Shown here piece after piece: positions 14,755 to 24,171 of a DNA stretch of 64,000 nucleotides; the stretch's first letter is position 1; each line of letters starts with the position of its first letter. Source of the DNA: Granulicella tundricola MP5ACTX9 (GTDB taxonomy: Bacteria; Acidobacteriota; Terriglobia; Terriglobales; Acidobacteriaceae). The notes beneath the pieces are model-generated. The model made no database searches, was not told the origin of the DNA, and worked only from the letters and a program-made list of their open reading frames with translations. The stretch lies in contig NC_015064.1 in NCBI RefSeq assembly GCF_000178975.2, positions 868,001-932,000 on the forward strand, given 5' to 3'. The translations under genes and the position numbers were made by a program.

Positions 14755-17682
14755 ATGGCAAGCGCACAAACACCAGGCTCCAAACCGCCGATCTACCTGC
14801 TCGATTCAATGGCCTTCATCTTCCGCGCGTACCACGCGATGCAGCGGCAGCGGCCCATGTCGACGCGCACCGGGATTCCGACTGCGGCGACCTACGTCTT
14901 CGTCAACATGATCAACAAGTTGCGCAAGGACTTTGCGCCCGTGTACCTGGCTGCGGTGTATGACGTGGGCGCGCCGGTACATCGCAATGAGCTTGCGACG
15001 CAGTTGAAGGACGTCAAGAAGTTCAACATCAAGACGCAGCAGTTTGAGACGACGGAGTATGGCGGATACAAGGCCAATCGTGTCGAGACGCCGCCTGACC
15101 TGATCCAGCAACAGCCTTATATCCGGCGGGCTCTTGAGGCGTTCCGGATACCCATTCTGTACTACGAGGGCTTCGAGGCGGACGACGTCATCGGGACGTT
15201 GTCGTGCAAGCTCTCCGCGCTGGGGCATCATGTGTATGTCGTGAGCTCGGACAAGGACATGATGCAGTTGGTCAATGACAACGTGTCCATCCTGAACCCG
15301 ACGAAGGACAATTTGATTCTCGATCCGGCTGGCGTTGAGGGCATCCTTGGCGTGCCGCCGGAGCGGGTGATCGATGTGATGGCGCTGCGCGGGGATGCGA
15401 TCGACAACATCCCGGGTGCGCCGGGGATCGGGGACAAGGGATCGGTGGAGCTGATCCAGCAGTTTGGGACGGTGGAGGGTGCGCTGGACCGCGCGGAGGA
15501 GGTCAAAAAAAAGACCTATCGCGAGTCGCTGCTGAACAACCGCGAGAACATCATGCTCTCGAAGGAACTGGTGACGATTCATACGGGCGTGCCGATCGAG
15601 TACTCGATTGAGGCGATGCGGACGCAGCCGGTGGACAACGCCGCGTGCCGTGAGCTGTTCTCCGAGCTGGAGTTTACGACGCTGTTGAAGGAGCTTGCTC
15701 CTGCGGTCGACAACACTCCGCTAGCGTTCAACCTGAAGGCGACTGAGGCCGATCTGACGGCGCTGCTGGCGGCTGCTCGCGAGACCGATCCGGAGACAGG
15801 GAAGGTGCGTGGCTTCTCGCTGGCGATGTTTGAGGATGCTCGTGCGCTTGCCGAAGAAACAGCAGCTGAGCCTGCGGAGAACGTGGAAGAGGCTGAGCCT
15901 GCTCCGGCGGAGAATATGTCGTTGTTCGGCGCTCCCGCTGACGAGACGCCTGCGGTTGTTGAAGAACCGAAGGATGCTGCTTGCCGGCTGGGGCTGGCTG
16001 TCGCCGAGAATGCGGCGATTGAGGTTTCGATCGACTTTGCAGGGCTGCGGGATGCGCTGGAGGATGCGGCGCTGCCGAAGGATCTGCACGATCTAAAGGC
16101 CGTGCTGCGTGCGCTGGAGCCGCATGGAATTACGCTCGCCGGGGTGCGGGACGATGTGATGCTCCTCAGCTATCTGGTGAACCCGACGCATGGCTCGCAC
16201 ACGCTGCCGGATGTGGTGGCGCGGTTTACGAATCGTGCGCTGACGCCGGTGGTCAAGGGTGTCGTCTCGCCTACGCTGCTGCCGGAGTCTGCCAATGCGA
16301 TCCATCGCGTCGCGCCTATTCTGCGTAAGCAGGTGGAAGAGGCCGGGCTGGTGGTGCATGAGATTCCCAAGGACGATCCGGCGCTGGGTGGCGCGGTCAC
16401 GCACGAGATGCTGTTTCCCCCTGCGGCTGCGCCCGTGGTGGGTAAGGCTGATGGGCCGCTGGTGAAGGTGTACGAGACGATCGACCTGCCGCTGGTGCCG
16501 GTGCTGCTGCGGATGGAAGAGGCGGGCGTGCGCATCGATCCAGCGGTGCTGAACGAGATGAGCAGCCGGCTCGCGGTGGAGATCGATAACCTGGCGGAGA
16601 AGATCTATGCTGACTCCGGGCATCGCTTCAACATCAACTCGCCGAAGCAGCTTGGCGATGTGCTGTTCAACAAGATGGATCTGCCGAAGCCGATGAAGTA
16701 CGGCAAGGGCAAGGTAGTTTCGACCGCGCAGGATGTGCTCGAGGAGCTTGCGGAGAATCATCCGATTGCCGCGCTGGTGATCGAGCATCGTCAGTTGCAG
16801 AAGTTGAAGTCGACCTACCTGGATCAACTGCCTTCGCTGTCGGACCGCGAAGGGCGCATCCACACGACGTTCAACCAGGTGGGCACGGCAACGGGGCGGC
16901 TATCAAGCACGAATCCCAACCTTCAGAACATTCCCACGCGCACGGCTATCGGGCGGGAGATCCGGGCGGCGTTCATTGCGGCTCCTGGGAATCTATTGAT
17001 GTCGGCGGACTACTCGCAGATTGAGCTGCGGCTGATGGCGCACTTCTCGCAGGACCCGCTGCTGCTGAACGCCTACCGGACGGGGCAGGATATCCATACC
17101 CTGACCGCAGCCGAGGTCTTCGGCGTGGACGCGGAGACGATGGACAAGGAGACGCGTGCGCGTGCGAAGGCCGTGAACTTCGGCATCGTTTACGGCATCA
17201 GTCCGTTTGGGCTGGCGGCGCAACTGGGGATCGACCAGAAGGTGGCGCGGACGTATATCGAGACGTACTACGACCGCTACAAGGGCATCAAGCGCTTCAT
17301 CGACGAGACGCTCGAGACGGTGCGGCTGGCCGGTGCGGTGAGTACCCACTTCGGGCGTGTGCGGCCGATCCCAGATATCCAATCGCGCAACCCGAACATG
17401 CGCGGCTTTGCGGAGCGCACGGCGATCAACACGCCGCTGCAGGGCACGGCGGCGGACCTGATCAAGCTGGCGATGATCTCGCTGGATCGTGAGATCCGGG
17501 CTCGTGGGCTGAAGTCGCGGATGACGTTGCAGGTGCATGACGAACTGCTCTTCGACGTCGTGCCGTCCGAGGCTGAGGAGATGCAGACGTTGGTGCAGCA
17601 TGAGATGGAAAACGTGGCTGAGTTCTCCATCCCTATCGTGGCGGATATCGGGCTGGGGGATAACTGGCGGGATATCAAGTAG
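14755..17682 (+). CDS. polA: DNA polymerase I
   Basis: 975 residues. An N-terminal 5' nuclease domain (1-300: IYLLDSMAFIFRAYHAM, EADDVIGTL, SSDKDMMQLV). The middle region (about 340-570) has the position of the 3'-5' exonuclease fold, but the exo I D-x-E motif is not seen; only a late DDVMLLSYLVNP resembles exo II. An acidic Ala/Glu/Pro-rich stretch near 365-405 separates the domains. The polymerase domain has motif A ADYSQIELRL (about 751), motif B KAVNFGIVYGIS (about 804) and motif C VHDELLFDV (about 925). Functions in repair and Okazaki fragment processing; proofreading is probably absent. Confidence 0.96.
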   Translation: MASAQTPGSKPPIYLLDSMAFIFRAYHAMQRQRPMSTRTGIPTAATYVFVNMINKLRKDFAPVYLAAVYDVGAPVHRNELATQLKDVKKFNIKTQQFETTEYGGYKANRVETPPDLIQQQPYIRRALEAFRIPILYYEGFEADDVIGTLSCKLSALGHHVYVVSSDKDMMQLVNDNVSILNPTKDNLILDPAGVEGILGVPPERVIDVMALRGDAIDNIPGAPGIGDKGSVELIQQFGTVEGALDRAEEVKKKTYRESLLNNRENIMLSKELVTIHTGVPIEYSIEAMRTQPVDNAACRELFSELEFTTLLKELAPAVDNTPLAFNLKATEADLTALLAAARETDPETGKVRGFSLAMFEDARALAEETAAEPAENVEEAEPAPAENMSLFGAPADETPAVVEEPKDAACRLGLAVAENAAIEVSIDFAGLRDALEDAALPKDLHDLKAVLRALEPHGITLAGVRDDVMLLSYLVNPTHGSHTLPDVVARFTNRALTPVVKGVVSPTLLPESANAIHRVAPILRKQVEEAGLVVHEIPKDDPALGGAVTHEMLFPPAAAPVVGKADGPLVKVYETIDLPLVPVLLRMEEAGVRIDPAVLNEMSSRLAVEIDNLAEKIYADSGHRFNINSPKQLGDVLFNKMDLPKPMKYGKGKVVSTAQDVLEELAENHPIAALVIEHRQLQKLKSTYLDQLPSLSDREGRIHTTFNQVGTATGRLSSTNPNLQNIPTRTAIGREIRAAFIAAPGNLLMSADYSQIELRLMAHFSQDPLLLNAYRTGQDIHTLTAAEVFGVDAETMDKETRARAKAVNFGIVYGISPFGLAAQLGIDQKVARTYIETYYDRYKGIKRFIDETLETVRLAGAVSTHFGRVRPIPDIQSRNPNMRGFAERTAINTPLQGTAADLIKLAMISLDREIRARGLKSRMTLQVHDELLFDVVPSEAEEMQTLVQHEMENVAEFSIPIVADIGLGDNWRDIK

Positions 17683-17703
17683 CGTGCTTCGGGGTGAGTT
17701 AGA

Positions 17704-18597
17704 GTGATTCGCATGGGCCTTACGCTCCCTTTTATCTGCCGGATCGCTGCACTCACCCTCTTGTTGCCGGGGTTCGCGGTCTTGCGGGCCAGCGCCCAGA
17801 CGGTTCCTCCCCTAGCCTCAGCAAGCACAGCATCCGATCCGCGCCTGGCGGCGGCGGAGCTTCTTATCGGTCGCGCCCTGTTCCTGCGCGGCTTTTACGG
17901 CGCTTCAGAGTTGAGTTATGACGCCTCCGGCCACGTACAGGGAGCGCCTCCTCGGATGGACTGGACCCTCACTGGCTTCGATCTGCAGGCGGTCACACAG
18001 CCCAAAGCGGATGTGCTGTTGCTGAACGGGATTCGTGTCGCCATCCGCTATAACCCTGATGCCCATACCTTTGATCGGCATCCGCTGAAGGGTGAGGCTG
18101 TTCACATCCAGATCGCTGAAGCGGAGACCGTTCAGGCCCTCAAGACCACATTGGCTGCGATCTTCTCCACCGGAATCGATCCGGCTTTGCAGCGGTCCAC
18201 GCCGGAGTTCTGGCGGCATTACTTTGAGCCGTCGCTGGCCTGGAGCAAGGATGCGGCCAGCCCGGATTCGCTGCTCGATACACCGGTTCTGGGTGTGGGC
18301 GGAAAGCTCCCGCCGAACGTCAGTGCACCCGTTCCCGACAGCCAGCCTCGCCCGGACTACACCTCCGCCGCCCGGCAGGATCGGGTGCAGGGGACCGTCG
18401 TCTTGCGGGTGGTTGTTGGCGTTGACGGCAGTCCGCACAGGATTACGATCGTCCGGCCCCTGGGGTACGGATTGGACGCGAAGGCCGCCGAGGCTCTCTC
18501 CCACTGGCACTTCAGACCTGGAATGCAGGATGGAAAGTCGGTGGCCGTGGAGATGACCGTAAATCAGGAGTTCAGTCTTGCAACGCCGATGAAGTAG
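17704..18597 (+). CDS. Exported protein with TonB C-terminal domain
   Basis: 297 residues from GTG 17704 (ATG 17713 is an alternative). A signal peptide with hydrophobic core LTLLLPGFAVLRASAQ. Residues 35-190 are an uncharacterised domain. Residues about 215-297 are a TonB-type C-terminal domain: RPDYTSAARQDRVQGTVVLRVVV, split over two strands, and FRPGMQDGKSVAVEM. There is no Pro-rich linker or membrane anchor as in true TonB, so it may be a periplasmic TonB-CTD protein rather than an energy transducer. Function unknown. Confidence 0.75.
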   Translation: MIRMGLTLPFICRIAALTLLLPGFAVLRASAQTVPPLASASTASDPRLAAAELLIGRALFLRGFYGASELSYDASGHVQGAPPRMDWTLTGFDLQAVTQPKADVLLLNGIRVAIRYNPDAHTFDRHPLKGEAVHIQIAEAETVQALKTTLAAIFSTGIDPALQRSTPEFWRHYFEPSLAWSKDAASPDSLLDTPVLGVGGKLPPNVSAPVPDSQPRPDYTSAARQDRVQGTVVLRVVVGVDGSPHRITIVRPLGYGLDAKAAEALSHWHFRPGMQDGKSVAVEMTVNQEFSLATPMK

Positions 18598-18641
18598 ACT
18601 CCTTGGCACGCAGAACAATTCTGATCCAGGAGCCCTGAACC

Positions 18642-18944
18642 ATGCGCTTTTTCCGCCACACGCTCGCCGCTGCCGTCTTCCTTCTTACCCCGCTGATGTT
18701 CTCGCAGGCCAAGCCCGCCACGCCGGCTGCTGCCGCCGCGGCCTCGGCTGACAAGCTCGATATCAACACCGCTACGCTCGGTCAGTTGAAGGCGCTGCCG
18801 GGGATCGGCGATGCGTACGCCGCGCGGATCGTCAAGGGCCGTCCGTACGCGATGAAGACGCAGTTGACCCAGAAGGGCATCATTCCGGATGCGACTTACT
18901 CGAAGATCAAGGACATGATTATTGCGAAACAGGCGGGTAAGTAG
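18642..18944 (+). CDS. Exported helix-hairpin-helix protein (ComEA-like)
   Basis: 100 residues. Signal peptide (1-23), Ala-rich linker, then a helix-hairpin-helix: LDINTATLGQLKALPGIGDAYA begins the domain near residue 42 and KIKDMIIAKQ ends it. ComEA proteins bind incoming DNA in the periplasm during natural transformation; the second hairpin here is atypical, so DNA binding is likely but a role in uptake is inference. AGGAG lies 9 bases before ATG 18642. No other competence gene is close. Confidence 0.85.
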   Translation: MRFFRHTLAAAVFLLTPLMFSQAKPATPAAAAAASADKLDINTATLGQLKALPGIGDAYAARIVKGRPYAMKTQLTQKGIIPDATYSKIKDMIIAKQAGK

Positions 18945-19042
18945 CTTTGTTTTCAGCAATCCCCTGAAGGTTTCCCGGTGCGGAGCATTTACTGCTTCGC
19001 ATCGACCGGAAACTCGGATACAGTGATCGATAGTCCCAAACA

Positions 19043-19843
19043 ATGAACTCTATGCCCCATCTGCCTCGGGAGACCATGACCGCGCTAAGGTCCAAAACTC
19101 TATCTTTTCGTGCAATTCCCAACAAACGCCAGGTTCTAAGCGCTGTTTCGCTTGCCGGGCTGGTGGGTTTGCCCGGATGCTCCGCTGTGACGGGGAATCC
19201 GGTCGTTTCGCTGATTCGCATCGTGGATGCGTCCTCGAACTCCAATGGAATCGACGTTTACCAGGGTTCGGGCGCGTTGGCCTACAACCTGGGACTGGGT
19301 ACGATTACGACGTATGTGCCTGTAACGCCAGGGACTTACAACATCAACGTGGACGCCGCCGGAGGCAAAACGCAGCTTGCGACGGTGCTTGGATCGTTCG
19401 GTCCGAACGCGCAATATACGGTGGTGGTGGGGGATAATTCGACCGTGCTGGGCGAGACGGTTTTGAAGGATCAGTCGGTTCCCGCGCCCTCCGGGCAGGT
19501 GGCTCTGCGGTTCATTCACCAGTCCTCTGCGGGTGGCGCGGTGGACATTTATCTGATTCCCAATGGGTCCACGATCTCGCAGGTCAAGCCTATCCTGACC
19601 GGGGTTACGTTCGGGACGAATACGGGCTATCTCAATGAGCCTGCAGGGACTTATACGCTGGCAGCGGTGCCCACGGGGACGGTTCCTTCGGCGACCACGG
19701 CGACCTCCTACAGCGGCAACGCGGTCGTTTACGGGAGCGGAACGGCGAAGACTATCGTGCTGATCAACCAGCCTTTGCTCACGACTCCAGGGATTCAGGT
19801 GGTGATGGCTGACGATTTCGACCCGGCGACTGCCACGTCCTAA
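19043..19843 (+). CDS. DUF4397 domain lipoprotein
   Basis: 266 residues from ATG 19043; ATG 19076 is also possible and gives a more usual signal length. A lipobox-like LPGC at about residues 48-51 suggests lipid attachment. Two DUF4397-type beta modules follow: RIVDASSNSNGIDVYQGSG, and later LRFIHQSSAGGAVDIYLIP. DUF4397 proteins are cell-surface or periplasmic and of unknown function. A bidirectional terminator follows at 19896-19923. Confidence 0.82.
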   Translation: MNSMPHLPRETMTALRSKTLSFRAIPNKRQVLSAVSLAGLVGLPGCSAVTGNPVVSLIRIVDASSNSNGIDVYQGSGALAYNLGLGTITTYVPVTPGTYNINVDAAGGKTQLATVLGSFGPNAQYTVVVGDNSTVLGETVLKDQSVPAPSGQVALRFIHQSSAGGAVDIYLIPNGSTISQVKPILTGVTFGTNTGYLNEPAGTYTLAAVPTGTVPSATTATSYSGNAVVYGSGTAKTIVLINQPLLTTPGIQVVMADDFDPATATS

Positions 19844-19895
19844 TCGCGTCTATCGGCACCACAAATCATCACAAACGCACTACAAAATTCACTGA

Positions 19896-19923
19896 AAAAG
19901 GCCACCCGAATGGGTGGCCTTTT
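19896..19923. terminator. Bidirectional terminator between DUF4397 gene and ahcY
   Basis: Perfect 12-bp stem AAAAGGCCACCC / GGGTGGCCTTTT with loop GAAT, A-tract before and T-tract after, between convergent genes. Confidence 0.9.
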
Positions 19924-19943
19924 CTTTCGTTGCAAGAGTCAGG

Positions 19944-21398
19944 TTAGTAACGATAGATCTCAGCCTTGTAGGGGCCGTCGACCGGCACGCCGAGGTAGTC
20001 GGCCTGCTTGGGGCTGAGGGTGGTGAGCTTCACGCCGATCTTCTCCAGGTGCAGCCGTGCGACCTCCTCATCCAGCTTCTTGGGCAGGATGTAGATGTCC
20101 TTGGCGTACTTGTCCTTGTTCTCCCAGAGGTCAAGCTGCGCGAGCGTCTGGTTGGAGAAGCTGGCGGACATGACGAAGCTGGGGTGACCGGTGGCGCAGC
20201 CAAGATTGACGAGGCGGCCTTCGGCGAGGATGAAGATGCTGTTCCCGCTTGCAAAGGTGTACTTGTCGACCTGCGGCTTGATGTTGAGCTTCGTCGCGCC
20301 GGAAGCGTTCAGGGGCTCCATCTGGATCTCGTTGTCGAAGTGGCCGATGTTGCAGACGATGGCCTGATCCTTCATCAGCTTCATATGCTCCAGCGTGATG
20401 ATGTCGACGTTGCCGGTGCAGGTGACGTAGATATCGCCGCGTCCGAGGGTCTCCTCGAGCGTAGTGACCTCGTAGCCTTCGATGGCGGCCTGCAGGGCGT
20501 TGATCGGATCGATCTCCGTGACGATGACGCGAGCGCCGAGGCCGCGGAGGGAAGCAGCCGAGCCCTTGCCTACGTCGCCGAAGCCGCAGACGACGGCGAC
20601 CTTGCCGGCGACCATGACGTCCGTGGCGCGCTTGATGCCGTCCACGAGCGACTCACGGCAGCCGTAGAGGTTGTCGAACTTGGACTTGGTGACAGAGTCG
20701 TTGACGTTGATGGCGGGGACGAGCAGGGTGCCCTTCTCCTTCATCTTGTAGAGACGGTGGACGCCGGTGGTGGTCTCTTCGGAGACTCCGCGCCACTCCT
20801 TCGCACAATCGGTCCAGCGGGTGGGGAACTGGGCGTGAACCTTCTTCATGAGGTCCTTGATGACGCCTTCTTCCTGCGAGCCTGAGGGGCTATCGACCCA
20901 CTTGTCGCCAGCTTCCATCTCGTAGCCCTTATGGATGAGCAGGGTGACATCGCCGCCGTCGTCGATGACGAGCTGCGGGCCGAGGAGACCGCCCTTGCCG
21001 TCAGGGAAGCTGAGGGCTTCATTCGTACACCACCAGAACTCTTCCAGCGACTCGCCCTTCCAGGCGAAGACGGGGACGCCGGCTGCGGCGATGGCGGCTG
21101 CGGCATGATCCTGGGTGGAGAAGATGTTGCAGGAGGCCCAGCGAACGTCGGCTCCGAGATCGACCATGGTCTCGATCAGCACGGCGGTCTGGATGGTCAT
21201 GTGGAGGGAGCCGGTGACGCGGACGCCCTGGAGGGGCTTGCCTGCGGCGTACTTGCGCCGGATGGACATGAGGCCGGGCATCTCCTGCTCGGCGATATCG
21301 ATCTCCTTGCGGCCGAAGCCTGCGAGGGAGATGTCCGCTACCTTATAGTCGTTTGCCGCGCTCTTGACTGCCTGCACGTCTACTGTCGCTGTCGCCAT
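19944..21398 (-). CDS. ahcY: Adenosylhomocysteinase
   Basis: 484 residues. [19 protein letters not shown] at the N-terminus is split by the usual substrate domain. [12 protein letters not shown] near the active site, the NAD-binding [16 protein letters not shown] and the C-terminal [11 protein letters not shown] are all diagnostic. It cleaves S-adenosylhomocysteine to adenosine and homocysteine, closing the methyl cycle served by metK (34994-36163). A 40-residue insert near the middle is normal for this bacterial subgroup. No SAH riboswitch could be recognised in the 340 bases upstream. Confidence 0.98.
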   Translation of the reverse strand: MATATVDVQAVKSAANDYKVADISLAGFGRKEIDIAEQEMPGLMSIRRKYAAGKPLQGVRVTGSLHMTIQTAVLIETMVDLGADVRWASCNIFSTQDHAAAAIAAAGVPVFAWKGESLEEFWWCTNEALSFPDGKGGLLGPQLVIDDGGDVTLLIHKGYEMEAGDKWVDSPSGSQEEGVIKDLMKKVHAQFPTRWTDCAKEWRGVSEETTTGVHRLYKMKEKGTLLVPAINVNDSVTKSKFDNLYGCRESLVDGIKRATDVMVAGKVAVVCGFGDVGKGSAASLRGLGARVIVTEIDPINALQAAIEGYEVTTLEETLGRGDIYVTCTGNVDIITLEHMKLMKDQAIVCNIGHFDNEIQMEPLNASGATKLNIKPQVDKYTFASGNSIFILAEGRLVNLGCATGHPSFVMSASFSNQTLAQLDLWENKDKYAKDIYILPKKLDEEVARLHLEKIGVKLTTLSPKQADYLGVPVDGPYKAEIYRY

Positions 21399-21741
21399 TG
21401 TTCAGAATCCTCTATGTGTTACGTCTTTTAAGCTCTCCCAAGAATATCACCGGGGCCTTGCGATACCTCGCCTGGTGAAACGGATCGGTTTGAGCGGGTC
21501 ACGTTCCGAAAGCCGCTTTGAATGGCACAGAGCCTGGGAGCGTGGAAAGAGGAGTGTGTTGCATCGTACCGACAGGAAAAAGCGCTGGTGCTACGTTGTT
21601 GTCATCAGGCCCAAGGTTAGAGACAGAGTCGGCTTGGTTTGCAGCGTTGCTGTAGCCTGCGGACGATTAATTCGGTGGTTGATCCACCCCTTTTTCTGAA
21701 CGCCGTACTCGCCGGATTGAACGCGAGTTACTGGAGGAAAG
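21399..21741. other. 343-bp divergent intergenic region
   Basis: Promoter region for ahcY (minus) and the small protein at 21742 (plus). No RNA gene or riboswitch recognised. A frame across it lacks any domain and is not supported. Confidence 0.5.
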
Positions 21742-21906
21742 ATGGAGTCACACCTTGGCATCATTGAAGTGGACTATGAGAATGACCAGAGTCTGCTGAT
21801 CAACTTCAGTGATGGAACGTTTGCATCCTTTTCCGTGTTGGACCTTGCGGCGATGCAGCCGAATCGCATTCTGGCTGACGGAGATCATGCCGAAACGGGC
21901 CAATAG
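21742..21906 (+). CDS. Small protein, family shared with 47547-47744
   Basis: 54 residues: acidic, with LLINFSDGTFASFSVLDL in the centre. A strong ribosome site GGAGGAAAG lies directly before ATG 21742. The same pattern (hydrophobic-x-F-x-DG-x-x-A, then a Leu and an Arg-x-Leu) occurs in the protein at 47547-47744, suggesting a small beta-strand-rich family. Too short for most gene finders. No function known to me. Confidence 0.6.
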   Translation: MESHLGIIEVDYENDQSLLINFSDGTFASFSVLDLAAMQPNRILADGDHAETGQ

Positions 21907-22166
21907 CAAGGCCGACCTAACCCCCATCTTGATAAACCTTCTCTTGTGCCAAAAGCCTATGTAATTCACCGTACAAGAGCTTTCATGTGAGTTCATTTGA
22001 AATGCTGAAATGTAAGTCGCACGATAAGACTGATTTCTTGATCCTGATTATCTCTCCTGTGTCGTCTTGGTGACTTTTTAAGAAGAACCAGATCAATAGA
22101 CTCGCGCTTGTTCCAGAGATTCAGACCTTCTTTGATATCAAATCTGTAAGCTACAGGAGACATGAC

Positions 22167-22394
22167 ATGGCACAGTACAAGGGTGAAGTGAAATGGTTCA
22201 ACAATGCGAAGGGTTTTGGCTTTCTTGGCCGCGAAGAAGGTCCGGATGTCTTTGTTCACTACAGCTCCATTCAACTGGACGGATACAAGAGCCTGAAGGA
22301 AGGCGACAAGGTTGAGTTCGACGTGATCCAGGGGGAGAAGGGCCCCCAGGCGGACCGAGTCACGCGAACCGTGCACGCCACCCTGGCTGCGTGA
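22167..22394 (+). CDS. Cold-shock protein (CspA family)
   Basis: 75 residues, one cold-shock OB domain. RNP1 KGFGFLG and RNP2 VFVHYSSI are intact; starts [14 protein letters not shown] after four residues. AGGAG lies 8 bases before ATG 22167. The 260-base gap upstream could be the long leader typical of csp genes but no cold box is claimed. Acts as an RNA chaperone. Confidence 0.95.
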   Translation: MAQYKGEVKWFNNAKGFGFLGREEGPDVFVHYSSIQLDGYKSLKEGDKVEFDVIQGEKGPQADRVTRTVHATLAA

Positions 22395-22620
22395 TAATCG
22401 ACCCTCTCAAAGTGCTTCCCTGCAAGCGGGATCAGGCGAGTGAGCTTGCGTCCCGCGCCATCCTGTTGCGGGCGTTGAAGAAGTAGTTGAAGTAAGGGAA
22501 GGCGATCCATCCTCAAAAAGGACGGCTCGCGTATTTTGAGACGGAATGCGGTGCGGACGCATCTCACGGTGCATGCCGATTGACGAAGCTCCCGCGATTC
22601 CGGGCCTGGGACGCCTTGCG

Positions 22621-22971
22621 ATGAACGGATGGTCTTCCCGCCTCATGATCGCCGGGATGGGTTTCCTGCTGGCGGGTGTGCCAGGTAGAGCTCAGGACAC
22701 GCATCCGCGCGACCTGATTGGGACGGTGACGGATCATGGGTCCCGTGAGCCGCTGAAGGGCGCGGTGGTGCTGCTGGAAAACGAGAGCTCCAAGGAGATC
22801 ACGTCTTACCTGACCGATGCGGGGGGGAACTATCTTTTCAAGCGGCTCCGCAACGATACGGACTACCTGGTGTGGGCGCGGTACCGGGGCAAGGAGTCGA
22901 AGCAGGGCGAGTTGAGCCACTTCGACAGCAATCAGCATCCGGTGATCCACCTGGTGATCGAACTGCACTGA
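22621..22971 (+). CDS. Exported carboxypeptidase-regulatory-like domain protein
   Basis: 116 residues from ATG 22621, chosen because a signal peptide (hydrophobic LMIAGMGFLLAGVPGRAQ) begins there; in-frame ATGs at 22546 and 22573 would add an unrelated leader. The mature part has the beta-sandwich pattern LIGTVTDHGSREPLKGAVV, then GNYLFKRL and YRGKESKQG. Such single-domain proteins are common in Acidobacteria near the cell surface. Function unknown. Confidence 0.72.
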   Translation: MNGWSSRLMIAGMGFLLAGVPGRAQDTHPRDLIGTVTDHGSREPLKGAVVLLENESSKEITSYLTDAGGNYLFKRLRNDTDYLVWARYRGKESKQGELSHFDSNQHPVIHLVIELH

Positions 22972-22990
22972 GCAGGTGCGACCGTAGACG

Positions 22991-23776
22991 TTAGTTGGCC
23001 GAGGGCAGGTCGATGTGGTCGATGACCAGGACCGGGACGGCCTCTTTGGCGGGCTCCAGCTTGAGGCCTAGCTGTTCTTCGATAGCGGTGAAGAGGGTGG
23101 GAGGCGCGTTTTCGGCTGGGGGTGCGTCGTCCGGGGTCCATCGCAGCTTGAGATCGTAGCGGTCCGGCAGACCGGTCTTATCGACGACGATGCGGCCGAC
23201 GAGATGGGAGATCTGCTCTGCGATCAGGTCCACGGGAAGGCCTTCGCCGTCGAAGTGGGTGCTGCCTATGCTGAAGTTTTTGCCGTTGGCCTTGCTGGGC
23301 TGGAGCTTTGAGCCGCCCTTGGCGAGGATGAGGTCGTAGGCGGGCAGGGTGCGGGTTTCGGGGTGGAGCTTGAGGTTGCAGCGCTCGGCCAGGAGCGACT
23401 GGACCATGCGGCGTTTGAGGTCTTGCGGACTGAGAGGCGGATGGGTGGGGTCGGCTGGGATCTCGGTCGGGATGAACTTGGCTGAGAGGTCAAAGCGCGT
23501 GGTGGCGAGCCAGGAGGGGCCTTCGAGAATCTGCTTCTGCGGCATGTCCCAGGCCCACTGCATCAGGGCGAGGAGCGTGATGTTGGACGCGCTGAAGAGG
23601 CCGCCGGGAGGATAGTTGATGTGGGTGTGGCCGTCGGTGTTGGGGGCGGCGGGTTTGATGGTGGCTACTTCAAAGGTGGGGGTGGACTGAGCGTGGGCGC
23701 TCAACGTCCCCGCGGCAAACATTGCGGCGAGCAGCAGGAGGAGGCGACGGCGGAGCGATGCAGATTGATTGCTCAT
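22991..23776 (-). CDS. TIGR03435 family exported protein
   Basis: 261 residues with a signal peptide (RRRLLLLLAAMFAAGTLSAHA). Diagnostic features of this acidobacterial family: FEVATIKPAAPN after the signal, GGLFSASNITLLALMQWAW, PQKQILEGPSW, RFDLSAK and LQSLLAERCNLKLHPE-like region, and a closing VLVIDHIDLPSAN. Members occur in many copies in soil Acidobacteria, sometimes fused to M56-type sensors. Function unknown. Convergent with the gene at 22621. Confidence 0.9.
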   Translation of the reverse strand: MSNQSASLRRRLLLLLAAMFAAGTLSAHAQSTPTFEVATIKPAAPNTDGHTHINYPPGGLFSASNITLLALMQWAWDMPQKQILEGPSWLATTRFDLSAKFIPTEIPADPTHPPLSPQDLKRRMVQSLLAERCNLKLHPETRTLPAYDLILAKGGSKLQPSKANGKNFSIGSTHFDGEGLPVDLIAEQISHLVGRIVVDKTGLPDRYDLKLRWTPDDAPPAENAPPTLFTAIEEQLGLKLEPAKEAVPVLVIDHIDLPSAN

Positions 23777-23837
23777 GATGGGCTGGTTCCAGGTCGATTG
23801 TAGTGCGAAACTGCTCCCATGGGAGCTATACCAGGGA

Positions 23838-23852
23838 TAACCAAGTAGGTTA
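23838..23852. promoter_or_regulatory. Operator-like palindrome of the mqsRA locus
   Basis: TAACC, 5 bases, GGTTA immediately before the mqsR start codon (23862). It resembles the AACCT-N3-AGGTT palindromes bound by MqsA in E. coli. A further GGTTA lies at 23857-23861. Confidence 0.5.
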
Positions 23853-23861
23853 TTATCGGTT

Positions 23862-24169
23862 ATGGAGAAGCGTACTCCTCACTGCCCTCTCGCGAAGGTC
23901 AAGGCGCTGCTCGCAGAGGGTAAGGTGCGTACGACGTTCACAGCGCTGGCGGGCGGAGCGGCTCTGGGGCTTGATTTTGCGGGAATGTTGGCGGTCGTCC
24001 ATGCGTTGAGCATGGCTGACTTTTACAAGTCGATGACGACCCATGCAGATCATAGAGTTTGGCAGGATGTGTATCGAACGGTTGTCAAAGCGAGTCGGGT
24101 TCTGTCCGGGTGTATCTGAAGCTGACGGTCATTGACGACGTACTGATCGTTTCGTTCAAGGAGCTATGA
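23862..24169 (+). pseudogene. mqsR: Frameshifted mRNA interferase toxin MqsR
   Basis: Starts MEKRTPH and runs colinear with E. coli MqsR for 72 residues, through FYKSMTT (Lys56) and WQDVYR (Gln68). After residue 79 the frame breaks, with stop TGA at 24117-24119. The true C-terminus VYLKLTVIDDVLIVSFKEL is found in another frame up to TGA 24167-24169. Removing 11 bases between two CGGGT copies (24096-24111) restores an exact-length protein. The displaced tail carries the catalytic Tyr81 and Lys96 equivalents, so the product from the first frame should be inactive. A sequencing error is unlikely for 11 bases but not excluded. Confidence 0.85.
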
Positions 24170-24171
24170 CG

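Noticed and set aside
19914..20885. 323-residue plus frame opposite ahcY
   Set aside because: Asp/Val/Gly/Leu-rich reverse image of a highly conserved gene.
21399..21480. Possible SAH or SAM riboswitch ahead of ahcY
   Set aside because: I could not place the conserved core or pairings of known SAH/SAM classes; no support.
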